Assembly: GCA_029210205.1 (NCBI GenBank)
Contig: JARGOD010000025.1
Location: 1-53,019 of the forward strand
DNA: 53,019 bases
From: Verrucomicrobiales bacterium
Lineage (GTDB): Bacteria > Verrucomicrobiota > Verrucomicrobiia > Verrucomicrobiales > DEV007
Direction: 5' to 3'
Part shown: piece after piece, positions 35,087-43,050 of the stretch
Position numbering within the stretch: position 1 is the first letter of the stretch
Layout of the letters: each line of letters begins with the position of its first letter
The notes under the pieces: model-generated
What the model was told of the DNA's origin: nothing
Seen by the model: only the letters and a program-made list of their open reading frames with translations
Database searches by the model: none
Made by a program: the position numbers and the translations under genes

Positions 35087-37132
35087 TTACTTAAAATAAA
35101 ATTCAGAAAGACGTCTCGCCGTGTCCTTGATTTCTTCAGCAGTGAGAAGCCTATCATATAAAACCATCTCAAAAATCCAGGTGGCATAGTCGCCATCCGG
35201 CTCTGCCGATTGATCGTTTTGCCCGATGAACAATCGTTGAAAAGAGGACGGAGTCCTGGCGTAGTTTCCCCTCTCAAACGAAACCTCAGTCGCCGAAACA
35301 GGGAGAGCCGCTAAATGATGCCGCCCAACCTCCGGCGAACTTCCGTAGGCAATCACTCCGACATTTGAATCGTCCCACGGGACCTTAAGCGAGGACTCTT
35401 GCATGGAGGCACCAACGCGGGTTGACCCAACCACATTTCCGCTGAAATCAATTTTTAATCCGGCCATCTCCCCGCCCTTAGAGCTGGACTCGACTCTCAC
35501 CTGCCGCCCGGATCCCGGGTCAATTTTCCCAACAAAGAATAAGGTGAACCCTTTCTCAAGGTTGAGGAGCCCGGCCCGAAGGACCAGCGATGAACGCGCA
35601 TTCAAGCCTGCTGCCGTGACAGGAAACTTCAAAGCAGGAACCTGTTGATCAGTTAGTATTTTTGAAACAGGTGTGAACTCGGCAAATTCATCATTGCCGA
35701 GAGGAAAGAGCGATTGCCGCCTGCTTCTTGTCTTCAGATTCATCCACACGGTGATGGGCTCTGCATCCGCCGAAACCGGAGAGAAATCACTCTTCATCAT
35801 TCCTTCTGCCGTCGCAAAGCGCTGCACGTAGGAAGGGTCGGCTGGCAAGACTGCAAGCGATTTCGCCGGCCCGTTGAGTTTAAGCACATTTGGTATCTCG
35901 AACTTATTTTTACCCAAGGCAGCCTCTGATTCAACGGCACTCTTCACGAGCTCTGAAGCGTCAGGAACCGCAACCTTCTCTTCAACTTCACTACTTCCGC
36001 CAAAGAGGTGATAGAACAGTAATCCGAGCAAAACCAATCCACCCGCCGCGAGGATGAAGGGATTCCTCAATCCGTCGGCCAATACGAAAGGCGTTGCTGC
36101 ATTCGGGAGTTCAGCCTTCCTTTTTACCTCACGATTTGGACGCGGTATTTGAGGTGAGGTATTCAAAACCGGACGTTTGACCGGCTCAGATGCCGGAGCA
36201 GGTGGTATATCCCCCGGCGGAAGAACATCACCTGTCGCCGCCTCCACCGAGGTAAAACTTGATGTCATTTCTTCGGTCAGAGCATCCGGAGCAGGCTCCG
36301 TGCCCTGCCCTTCTTCAGCGAGACGAAACTGCTCAAGAGCCTCAAGCGCGTTGCGGGGCCGCGCGTTCGGATCTCTTGAGATCATGCGCATAAGCCAGTC
36401 GGCAATGGGTTTCGGTATATCAGGCCGAAGTGATGCGAGAGGAACGACCACGTGATTCAAATGGTTCATCGTTGTTTCCGCCGGATTATCTCCCGTGAAC
36501 GGTGCCCGCTGGGCGAGCGCATAATAGAAAACACACCCTAACGAATACAGATCCGTCCGCTGATCTAAGGGCATCAACTCCAGCTGTTCGGGTGCAATGT
36601 AGTCGATTGACCCCAAAAAAGACCCCGCCTGGTCGAGGGTCTGTGTCGACGGCTGCTGGCTGAACTTGGCGAGGCCGAAATCAAGAATCTTCACGAGAAA
36701 TCGCTCAGAAGGAGTCATCGTTAGCATGATGTTCCCCGGCTTGATGTCGCGATGCATCAAGTTCAACTCTGACGCGCTGACGAGTGGCTCGAGGCACTGC
36801 ACGGCAATGTCCAAAAAATCTTCAAGTGATAGTGCCCCGGCTTGAAGAACGTGATGAAGATCTTCTCCATCGACCAGCTCCATGACTACATAAGGACCAT
36901 CACTGTCCGTTTCAAATGCATAAACAGTGACAATATTAGGGTGCTGAAATCTTGCCAGCGCGGCGGCTTCACTGGCGAGGACATCTCCAGCGTCCTCATT
37001 CAAATTTGTTTCCTCCAAAGGAAGAAGCCGTTTGATCGCGACTTCGCGACCCATCACGGAATCGAAAGCGCGGTAAACCGCACTCATTCCGCCTTTTCCC
37101 AGCTTTCCTTTTATTTCGTATCTCTCCGACAT
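35087..37132 (-). CDS. Membrane Ser/Thr protein kinase with LamG-like C-terminal domain
   Basis: A 681-residue Hanks-type kinase, numbered from ATG 37132. N-lobe: LGKGGMSAVYRA glycine loop (about 11-22) and VAIKRLL catalytic Lys. C-lobe: HRDIKPGNI, DFGLAKF, APEQ and RTDLYSLGCVFY, ending near 275. A Pro-rich juxtamembrane linker precedes a single membrane helix at about 358-376 (FILAAGGLVLLGLLFYHLF). The outer part, about 480-681, has LamG/concanavalin-like strands: LVLRAGLLNLEKGFTLFFVG, GLKIDFSGNVVGS, WIFEMVLYDRLLTAEEI. That last block is the LamG-like C-terminus common in PVC proteins. It may sense glycans outside and signal inside. An upstream ATG (37153) is possible. Confidence 0.88.
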   Translation of the reverse strand: MSERYEIKGKLGKGGMSAVYRAFDSVMGREVAIKRLLPLEETNLNEDAGDVLASEAAALARFQHPNIVTVYAFETDSDGPYVVMELVDGEDLHHVLQAGALSLEDFLDIAVQCLEPLVSASELNLMHRDIKPGNIMLTMTPSERFLVKILDFGLAKFSQQPSTQTLDQAGSFLGSIDYIAPEQLELMPLDQRTDLYSLGCVFYYALAQRAPFTGDNPAETTMNHLNHVVVPLASLRPDIPKPIADWLMRMISRDPNARPRNALEALEQFRLAEEGQGTEPAPDALTEEMTSSFTSVEAATGDVLPPGDIPPAPASEPVKRPVLNTSPQIPRPNREVKRKAELPNAATPFVLADGLRNPFILAAGGLVLLGLLFYHLFGGSSEVEEKVAVPDASELVKSAVESEAALGKNKFEIPNVLKLNGPAKSLAVLPADPSYVQRFATAEGMMKSDFSPVSADAEPITVWMNLKTRSRRQSLFPLGNDEFAEFTPVSKILTDQQVPALKFPVTAAGLNARSSLVLRAGLLNLEKGFTLFFVGKIDPGSGRQVRVESSSKGGEMAGLKIDFSGNVVGSTRVGASMQESSLKVPWDDSNVGVIAYGSSPEVGRHHLAALPVSATEVSFERGNYARTPSSFQRLFIGQNDQSAEPDGDYATWIFEMVLYDRLLTAEEIKDTARRLSEFYFK

Positions 37133-37273
37133 AGCCACAATTGAAACCGGCATCACGAGACGACGACTTTCCCAATCTCCTCACGATCCGACAAAAAGAT
37201 CAACCCCGTAGAACCGCGATAAGGGATAAAATTCGCCTTTCGAATGCTTTGTCGCTCCGCCATAGAATCGGAA

Positions 37274-37909
37274 ATGATGAAAAGCCTCCTTCTCACCCTC
37301 GTTGTCATCCCCTGCCTCTCAGTGGCTCAGGCCTTTGAACCGCCTCCTAACAGCAAGCTTCTTTTGGTGGAGGACTTTTCCGACGAATCCCTGCCGAAAG
37401 GCTGGTCGGTCCAAACCGGAACCTGGGAAGCAAGAGAAGGCGTTCTTCATGGGATAGAAATAACAGCCGAGAATCACGCCGCTGCTGCGCGCCGTCTCGT
37501 CGAAACTAAAGACGCTGTCTACGATTTCAAATTCCGGCTCAGCGAGGGCACGAAAGGATTCCACTTCGGCTTTGATCCTGCCCGTGGAGAACTGGAAAAA
37601 CGAGGCCACCTCTTTTCAATTATTGTCACTCCCACTGACTGGCGCATTCTCAAGCACGTCGACAAGGACAAACCAAAAGAAGACCCAAACGAAATTCTTG
37701 CGACGGCTAAACATGATTTTGAGGCGGGGAGATGGTATCACCTCCGGGTCACGACATGGGGAACGACCGTGAAAGCCCAGATCGAAGGGCTCGATCCATT
37801 GACCGCAATGCATCCCACTTTTGCAGTCCGGAAGCCAACGCTCGTATTTCGTGTTTCCGGTAGCGGAGTCGATATCGATGACGTCCGGGTCTGGGAACCT
37901 GCTGAGTAA
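37274..37909 (+). CDS. Exported beta-sandwich protein, DUF1080/LamG-like
   Basis: A 211-residue exported protein; signal peptide about 1-20 (KSLLLTLVVIPCLSVAQA), with two adjacent ATG codons at 37274 and 37277. The mature part has VEDFSDESLPKGWSVQTGTW, EAREGVLHGIEI, FKFRLSEGTKGFHFGFD and VSGSGVDIDDVRVWEP, the strand pattern of DUF1080-type (glycoside-hydrolase-16-like) beta-sandwiches found in PVC secretomes. No glycosidase catalytic residues were identified, so binding of carbohydrate is as likely as hydrolysis. Divergent from the kinase gene with 141 bases between starts. Confidence 0.7.
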   Translation: MMKSLLLTLVVIPCLSVAQAFEPPPNSKLLLVEDFSDESLPKGWSVQTGTWEAREGVLHGIEITAENHAAAARRLVETKDAVYDFKFRLSEGTKGFHFGFDPARGELEKRGHLFSIIVTPTDWRILKHVDKDKPKEDPNEILATAKHDFEAGRWYHLRVTTWGTTVKAQIEGLDPLTAMHPTFAVRKPTLVFRVSGSGVDIDDVRVWEPAE

Positions 37910-37943
37910 GATTCAACAGGGTTGGATCGATGACCTAAGAGGG

Positions 37944-38924
37944 TCAAGTCGCGACACTCCCTAACTGAGACCTGACTTCGTGCATGAGTTCGGCAAGTCG
38001 GATGCTATCCTCATGAGTGTGCCCCGGGCACTCAATCAATCCTTCGTCGAGAGCATCCATGACCGCTTCGATCTCCGCGGCGACCATTCCTATTTCGTGA
38101 TCTTCGAAGACCTCAATCACTTCACCCCCCTGCTTCAGGATTGCTTTCTTTGCTGCATGGAACAGGGGAATTTCTATCATTCCCGAAGTCCCGAAAATCG
38201 AAGCTGACATTGCTTCCTCAGTTCGGAAAGAACAAGTCATCGCCGACGAAGCTCCGGAAACATGGCGGCTCACTATCGCAGTAGAATCCTCCACTCCCGT
38301 TTCTGCGAGGGTTCCTTTTGCCGCGAGACTCTCGATCTCACCGAGAAGCATTCGAGTCAGGTGAAGTGGATAAATGCCGACGTCGAGAACGGCACCTCCA
38401 CCAAGTTCCGGGTTCATGAGTCGATCACTTGGGTCTGTGGGACCGGAAAAACAAAAGTCTGCCTGCGCAAGCCTGAGGTCACCGATGCGCCCCTCATCGA
38501 TCCATGCCTTTGCTTTTTGTATGGCAGGCAGAAATCCCGTCTTCATTGCTTCCATTAAGAAGACGCCTCGCTCCTTTGCGAGACATGAAAGTTCCCTTGT
38601 CGTTTCAGGCCCCGGAGTGAGTGGCTTTTCGCAGAGAACTGCTTTGCCGGCGAGAATTGCCTCCTTCGCAATCTCCGCATGAAATACATGCGGAACGACA
38701 ATATAAACGATGTCGACAGCTTGATCGGCAAAAAGCTCTTCGTATGATCCATGGGCTTTTTCGAAGCCAAACCGGGAAGCAAAGTCTTGCGCTTTTCCGA
38801 GGTCACGTGACGCCACGGCGACGGGTCCTGCCCGTTCGGTTGCAACCAACTCCTGAGCAAATTCCTGAGCAAATCGTCCCGGCCCAATCAATCCCCAACC
38901 GATCCTCTGTGTGCCATTTCGCAT
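37944..38924 (-). CDS. Gfo/Idh/MocA-family oxidoreductase
   Basis: A 326-residue NAD(P)-dependent sugar dehydrogenase-like protein. Rossmann motif GLIGPGRFAQEFAQ near the N-terminus, the conserved CEKPLTPGPE (Lys of the EKP block), and GGGAVLDVGIYPLHL with the family's D-x-G-x-Y/H pattern. The substrate cannot be told from sequence. It is divergent from the sucrose operon across 156 bases, so shared control is possible but not shown; no clear promoter boxes were found between them. Confidence 0.9.
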   Translation of the reverse strand: MRNGTQRIGWGLIGPGRFAQEFAQELVATERAGPVAVASRDLGKAQDFASRFGFEKAHGSYEELFADQAVDIVYIVVPHVFHAEIAKEAILAGKAVLCEKPLTPGPETTRELSCLAKERGVFLMEAMKTGFLPAIQKAKAWIDEGRIGDLRLAQADFCFSGPTDPSDRLMNPELGGGAVLDVGIYPLHLTRMLLGEIESLAAKGTLAETGVEDSTAIVSRHVSGASSAMTCSFRTEEAMSASIFGTSGMIEIPLFHAAKKAILKQGGEVIEVFEDHEIGMVAAEIEAVMDALDEGLIECPGHTHEDSIRLAELMHEVRSQLGSVAT

Positions 38925-39080
38925 GAAATTTTAATCGTCGAAAACACTTACCTACTCAAGGCCTATTGGCCCGGCAACAAGGTTTGACGGTTTCTTCGCT
39001 GGAAATCTTTGAACCTCCTGATACGTTGAAGAAGAGGTGATCGTAACGGTCCACGCAGAAGTTTACGCTCGCCTCCTCCT

Positions 39081-39854
39081 ATGCTTTTATTTTCTACCGA
39101 CATCGACGGAACGATTTTTGACGGGCCTGAAACGGCCGAAATCTTCGCCAACTTCTGGCAAAATCTACAGGAACTGCCCAAGCAGCCACTTCTCGTTTAT
39201 AACACAGGGCGATCACTCGATGACGTGCGCGCACTAATCAGAGAGACGGCTCTTCCATCCCCCGACTTCATCATTGCCGGAGTTGGAACCGAGATGTTCG
39301 AACAAGCGAAAGGGAAAGTTATTGATGAGTGGAACGCCGAACTCTCCGGCCATTGGGATTTTGAAACCGTCCATCGCCTTGTCTCCGCGCAGATCGAAGA
39401 CATTGAAGCTCAGCCGGACGAGTGCCAGAACGAGTTCAAGTGCAGTTGGTTTTACTACGATAAATCGAGAGATGATCTCGACCGCATCGGCGAATTGATT
39501 GAATCTGCCGGGCTCGAAGCTCAAGTGATCTACTCTTCGAATCGGGATCTCGATATTCTGCCAAGACAAGCCAATAAAGGAAACGCCCTTCGCTGGCTCG
39601 CAGCGTGGAAGGAGATCCCGCTGAGCCGGGTTGCTGTTGCAGGCGACTCCGGTAACGATTCCTCTATGTTTCTGGTCGACGACACCTTTGGCGTGGTCGT
39701 TTCTAATGCCGAGGACGCACTCGTCAGCGCGGTGGCAGGAGGAAACGCCTACCTTTCTGAAGAATCCTGCGCCCGCGGCGTGATTGAAGGTCTAAGCCGA
39801 CATCTAGGGCTCGATACTCAATCGCTTAGTAATGAAACTCACGCTCAGGGATGA
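39081..39854 (+). CDS. spp: Sucrose-6-phosphate phosphatase
   Basis: A 257-residue HAD-superfamily phosphatase that releases sucrose from sucrose-6-phosphate. Motif I is STDIDGTIF (Asp nucleophile and acid/base), motif II NTGRS, the sugar-facing GVGTEMF block, and motifs III/IV GNALRWLAAWK and AGDSGNDSSMF. All catalytic residues are kept, unlike in the HAD-like tail of the next protein. It is the first gene of a four-gene operon; the next start overlaps its stop as ATGA. The sequence CCTCCTCCT precedes the ATG and is not a Shine-Dalgarno. Confidence 0.9.
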   Translation: MLLFSTDIDGTIFDGPETAEIFANFWQNLQELPKQPLLVYNTGRSLDDVRALIRETALPSPDFIIAGVGTEMFEQAKGKVIDEWNAELSGHWDFETVHRLVSAQIEDIEAQPDECQNEFKCSWFYYDKSRDDLDRIGELIESAGLEAQVIYSSNRDLDILPRQANKGNALRWLAAWKEIPLSRVAVAGDSGNDSSMFLVDDTFGVVVSNAEDALVSAVAGGNAYLSEESCARGVIEGLSRHLGLDTQSLSNETHAQG

Positions 39855-42088
39855 AAACACCGAAAGATCTCTATATCGTTCATCTCTCGATCCACGGGCT
39901 CATTCGCGGGACTGATCTCGAGCTCGGTCGCGACGCTGACACCGGAGGTCAGTGCAAATACGTGGTCGAGCTCGTCAAAGCACTCGCCGAGAACGATTCC
40001 GTCGGGCAAGTCGATTTGTTCACTCGGCTCATCTCAGATCCTAAAGTCAGTACTGACTATGCAAGGCCGGTCGAAGATCTTGGAAATGGGGCCTACATCC
40101 GGCGTATCACCGCAGGGCCAAAGCGTTACCTGAGAAAGGAATCGCTCTGGCGCTATCTCGATGCCTTCCTCGATCATTCGCTGGCACTTTTCCGCGAAAA
40201 CAAGCGAATCCCCGACGTAATTCACGCGCATTATTCGGACGCCGGATACGTAGGCAGCCGACTCGCCTCTCTGCTCGGCTGTCCCTTCATTTTTACCGGT
40301 CATTCCCTCGGACGCACGAAGCTGGAGTCGTTGCTCGATAAGGGAATGGATCGCGCCAGGGTGGAACGCCGATACAATCTTCCTGCCCGGATCGAAGCTG
40401 AAGAGCTGGCTCTCGACAGCGCGGCCCTCGTTTGCACGAGCACCAACCAGGAAGTCGAGCAACAGTATTCCGTCTACGAACTCTATGCCCCGGATCGCAT
40501 GCGAGTGATCCCCCCCGGAGTTGACATCTCCCGTTTTGCTCCGCCGAGCGAAAAGCCAATTCCAGGCCACGTTTTTGAAAATATCGAACGGTTTCTAGAC
40601 CACCCCGAACGTCCCGCCATTCTTTCCATCGCACGGGCAGACGAGAAGAAGAATCTCAGCACTCTCGTAAAAGCGTTTGGCGAAAGCAAGACCCTACGAA
40701 AAGAGGCTAACCTTGTTCTCGTCGCCGGAAATCGTGACCGAATCAGCGAGCTGAATCCCGGAGCACGCAAAGTCTGGACCGAGCTGCTTCAACTCATTGA
40801 TGACTACGATCTCTACGGTTGCGTTTCGATTCCGAAGCATCATAAACCAGATGATATTCCTGCCTTCTATCGTTATGCCGCCGCAAAGAAAGGCCTTTTC
40901 GTTAATCCCGCATTAAATGAGCCTTTCGGACTCACCGTAATCGAGGCGGCAGCTTCAGGTCTCCCCGTCCTCGCAACGAATGATGGAGGGCCCCGCGACA
41001 TTCTTGGCAACTGCAAGAACGGTGAACTGATTGATCCAACTGATGTTCCCGCGCTGACCGACGCCCTTGAACGTTCTATCTCTGATGCGGAACAATGGGA
41101 ATCGTGGGCCGCCGGAGGTCTCAGCGGTGTCCGTGAATACTACACCTGGAAAGGTCATGTCGATCACTACCTCGATGAAGCAAGCGAGTTGCTCGATGCG
41201 ATCACGCAACCTCATCTCATCACCGAGAAAATCCGGACCACACTTCCTCTCGCCAACCGAATCGTTTTCACCGGTCTCGAAGACGATTTACTCGACACAG
41301 ATCCGGAAGCGATCGATCAACTCCGCGAGTTCTGCAATGCAAACCAGCCCAAACTGGGATTCGGCATTGCCACCGGACGGAGCCTGAAAATGGCTCGTGA
41401 GCTGATCGAAAAACACAAGCTTCCCGAACCCGACATTTACATCACCCAACTAGGCGCGGAAATTCACTATGGAAAGCGGCAGGTCATTGATCTGAGTTGG
41501 GAAAAACACCTCAACCACCGGTGGGAGCCTGAAACGATCATGGAGGTTCTCGAAGTGGTTTCCGGGATTCATCTTCAGGATGGACCGGGCCGTCAGCATC
41601 GCTTCAAAATTTCTTACGACTATGAAAAGGGTGTTGCCCCAAGGCGGCGCGAAATTCAGAAAACACTTCGCGAACATCAGTTGCCGGCAAAAGTCATTCT
41701 TTCGCAGGGCAAATTTCTCGACGTCGTTCCGCTTCGCTCTGGAAAAGGTCAGGCAATTCGATATGTCACGATGCGCTGGGGTATTCCCGCAGACAACGTT
41801 CTTTTCTACGCGCGACGGGGCAGTGATTATGAAGCTCTGTCTGGCCAGTTTCTAGCTGTTCTAGGCTCCGACCACAGCCTTGAGTTGCAATCAACGGCCT
41901 CTCTGCCAAGGGTTTACCTCGCTTCGACGCCTAATTTTGCCGGGCTCGTCGAAGGGATTAACGCTTATCAGTTTGGAGGTGGGATAAAAATCCCTAAAAG
42001 TGCTCAGGGTTTCGACCCTGAACACTCCGAAGACAAAGAAGCCGTTCTAGCCCCTGACATGGAAGTTCATTTAAGTGATGGAGACTGA
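39851..42088 (+). CDS. sps: Sucrose-phosphate synthase with inactive-looking HAD tail
   Basis: A 745-residue enzyme that makes sucrose-6-phosphate from UDP-glucose and fructose-6-phosphate. The GT4 GT-B part (1-460) has DTGGQCKYVVEL near the N-terminus, HAHYSDAGYVG, GHSLGRTK, the nucleotide-binding IARADEKKNLSTLVKAFG and the E-x7-E motif EPFGLTVIEAA. The tail (about 465-720) is a sucrose-phosphatase-like HAD domain in which motif I reads TGLEDDLLD (nucleophile Asp lost) and the GDSGND motif reads ARRGSDYEAL, so it is probably catalytically dead. Known SPS proteins of cyanobacteria and plants have such a tail. It overlaps the fructokinase gene by 11 bases. Confidence 0.93.
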   Translation: MKTPKDLYIVHLSIHGLIRGTDLELGRDADTGGQCKYVVELVKALAENDSVGQVDLFTRLISDPKVSTDYARPVEDLGNGAYIRRITAGPKRYLRKESLWRYLDAFLDHSLALFRENKRIPDVIHAHYSDAGYVGSRLASLLGCPFIFTGHSLGRTKLESLLDKGMDRARVERRYNLPARIEAEELALDSAALVCTSTNQEVEQQYSVYELYAPDRMRVIPPGVDISRFAPPSEKPIPGHVFENIERFLDHPERPAILSIARADEKKNLSTLVKAFGESKTLRKEANLVLVAGNRDRISELNPGARKVWTELLQLIDDYDLYGCVSIPKHHKPDDIPAFYRYAAAKKGLFVNPALNEPFGLTVIEAAASGLPVLATNDGGPRDILGNCKNGELIDPTDVPALTDALERSISDAEQWESWAAGGLSGVREYYTWKGHVDHYLDEASELLDAITQPHLITEKIRTTLPLANRIVFTGLEDDLLDTDPEAIDQLREFCNANQPKLGFGIATGRSLKMARELIEKHKLPEPDIYITQLGAEIHYGKRQVIDLSWEKHLNHRWEPETIMEVLEVVSGIHLQDGPGRQHRFKISYDYEKGVAPRRREIQKTLREHQLPAKVILSQGKFLDVVPLRSGKGQAIRYVTMRWGIPADNVLFYARRGSDYEALSGQFLAVLGSDHSLELQSTASLPRVYLASTPNFAGLVEGINAYQFGGGIKIPKSAQGFDPEHSEDKEAVLAPDMEVHLSDGD

Positions 42089-43001
42089 TATCCCAAACGA
42101 CATACAATCAGAAAAGCCACTGCTCGGAGGCATCGAAGCCGGCGGGACAAAGTATGTGTGCGCCGTGGCAACGAATCCCGATGAGCCTTTGCTGGAAACG
42201 CGTTTCCCAACCGGTGAACCCGAGGCAACGATTGAACAGGCCGTGGCTTTCTTTAAAGAGGCGGCCAAAAGTTACGGCCCGATCAGCTCGATAGGCATAG
42301 GCACTTTTGGCCCGGCAGATATCCACCCCAAATCACCCGGATACGGATCAATTCTGACGACTCCAAAGCGCGGCTGGGCTGGATTTAACGTCGTGAATGC
42401 CGTTCGCGAAGGACTCGGAGCGCCGGTTCCGATTATTTTTGATACCGATGTGAACGCCGCTGTATTCGGCGAAGCCGAGTATGGCGCAGCGAAAAACCAT
42501 CGCTTTGTCGCCTACGTGACTGTCGGCACTGGTATCGGAGCGGCATTTTTGCACGATGGCCAACTCATTCACGGCAGGATGCATCCTGAAGTCGGCCATA
42601 TGGTGATGCCTGATTTTGATTCGGCTCTCGGAAAAAACACTAATGTCTGCCCGTTTCATGAATCATGTTTCGAGGGGCGGGCCGCTGGACCTGCTCTTGA
42701 AGCGCGATGGGGAGTTCCCGGACATGAATTGCCTGAAGATCACGAAGCCTGGGACCTTCACGCTGCCTATCTCGCCGCCGGCTGCATCAACCTAACTGCC
42801 GCATGGTCTCCAGATCTCATCATACTCGGAGGGGGCGTTTTCCAAAAAGCCGGCCTCATTGATCGTGTTCGCCGTGAGTTTGAAAAACAATCTGGTGGAT
42901 ACTGGAGTCTTCCCCCTCTCGACCTTTACCTCCAGACGCCTGCCCTCGATCAACAGGCAGGAATTGTCGGCGCATTGTCACTGGCACAGCGCCTGCTCTA
43001 A
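42078..43001 (+). CDS. fruK: ROK-family fructokinase
   Basis: A 308-residue sugar kinase; ATP-dependent phosphorylation of fructose is the likely reaction. GGIEAGGTKYVCAV is the phosphate loop, FDTDVNAAVFGEAEYG holds the catalytic Asp and TVGTGIGAAFLHDG the second ATP loop. The zinc-site region reads GHMVMPDFD then CPFHESCFEGRAAGPALEARWG (split as CPFHESCFEG and AAGPALEARWG), the form seen in ROK fructokinases. Its place between sucrose-phosphate synthase and amylosucrase supports fructose as substrate: amylosucrase releases fructose, which this enzyme returns to the synthase. ATG 42078 is preferred to GTG 42075. Confidence 0.88.
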   Translation: METDIPNDIQSEKPLLGGIEAGGTKYVCAVATNPDEPLLETRFPTGEPEATIEQAVAFFKEAAKSYGPISSIGIGTFGPADIHPKSPGYGSILTTPKRGWAGFNVVNAVREGLGAPVPIIFDTDVNAAVFGEAEYGAAKNHRFVAYVTVGTGIGAAFLHDGQLIHGRMHPEVGHMVMPDFDSALGKNTNVCPFHESCFEGRAAGPALEARWGVPGHELPEDHEAWDLHAAYLAAGCINLTAAWSPDLIILGGGVFQKAGLIDRVRREFEKQSGGYWSLPPLDLYLQTPALDQQAGIVGALSLAQRLL

Positions 43002-43050
43002 GCCAGTCTATCCCTGAGAGACTTTTTCAGCACTCAGGACCCTCCGCCCT

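Noticed and set aside
43013-43038. CCTGAG/CTCAGG inverted repeat between fructokinase and amylosucrase
   Set aside because: Six pairs with a 14-base loop and no T-run after it; too weak for a terminator.
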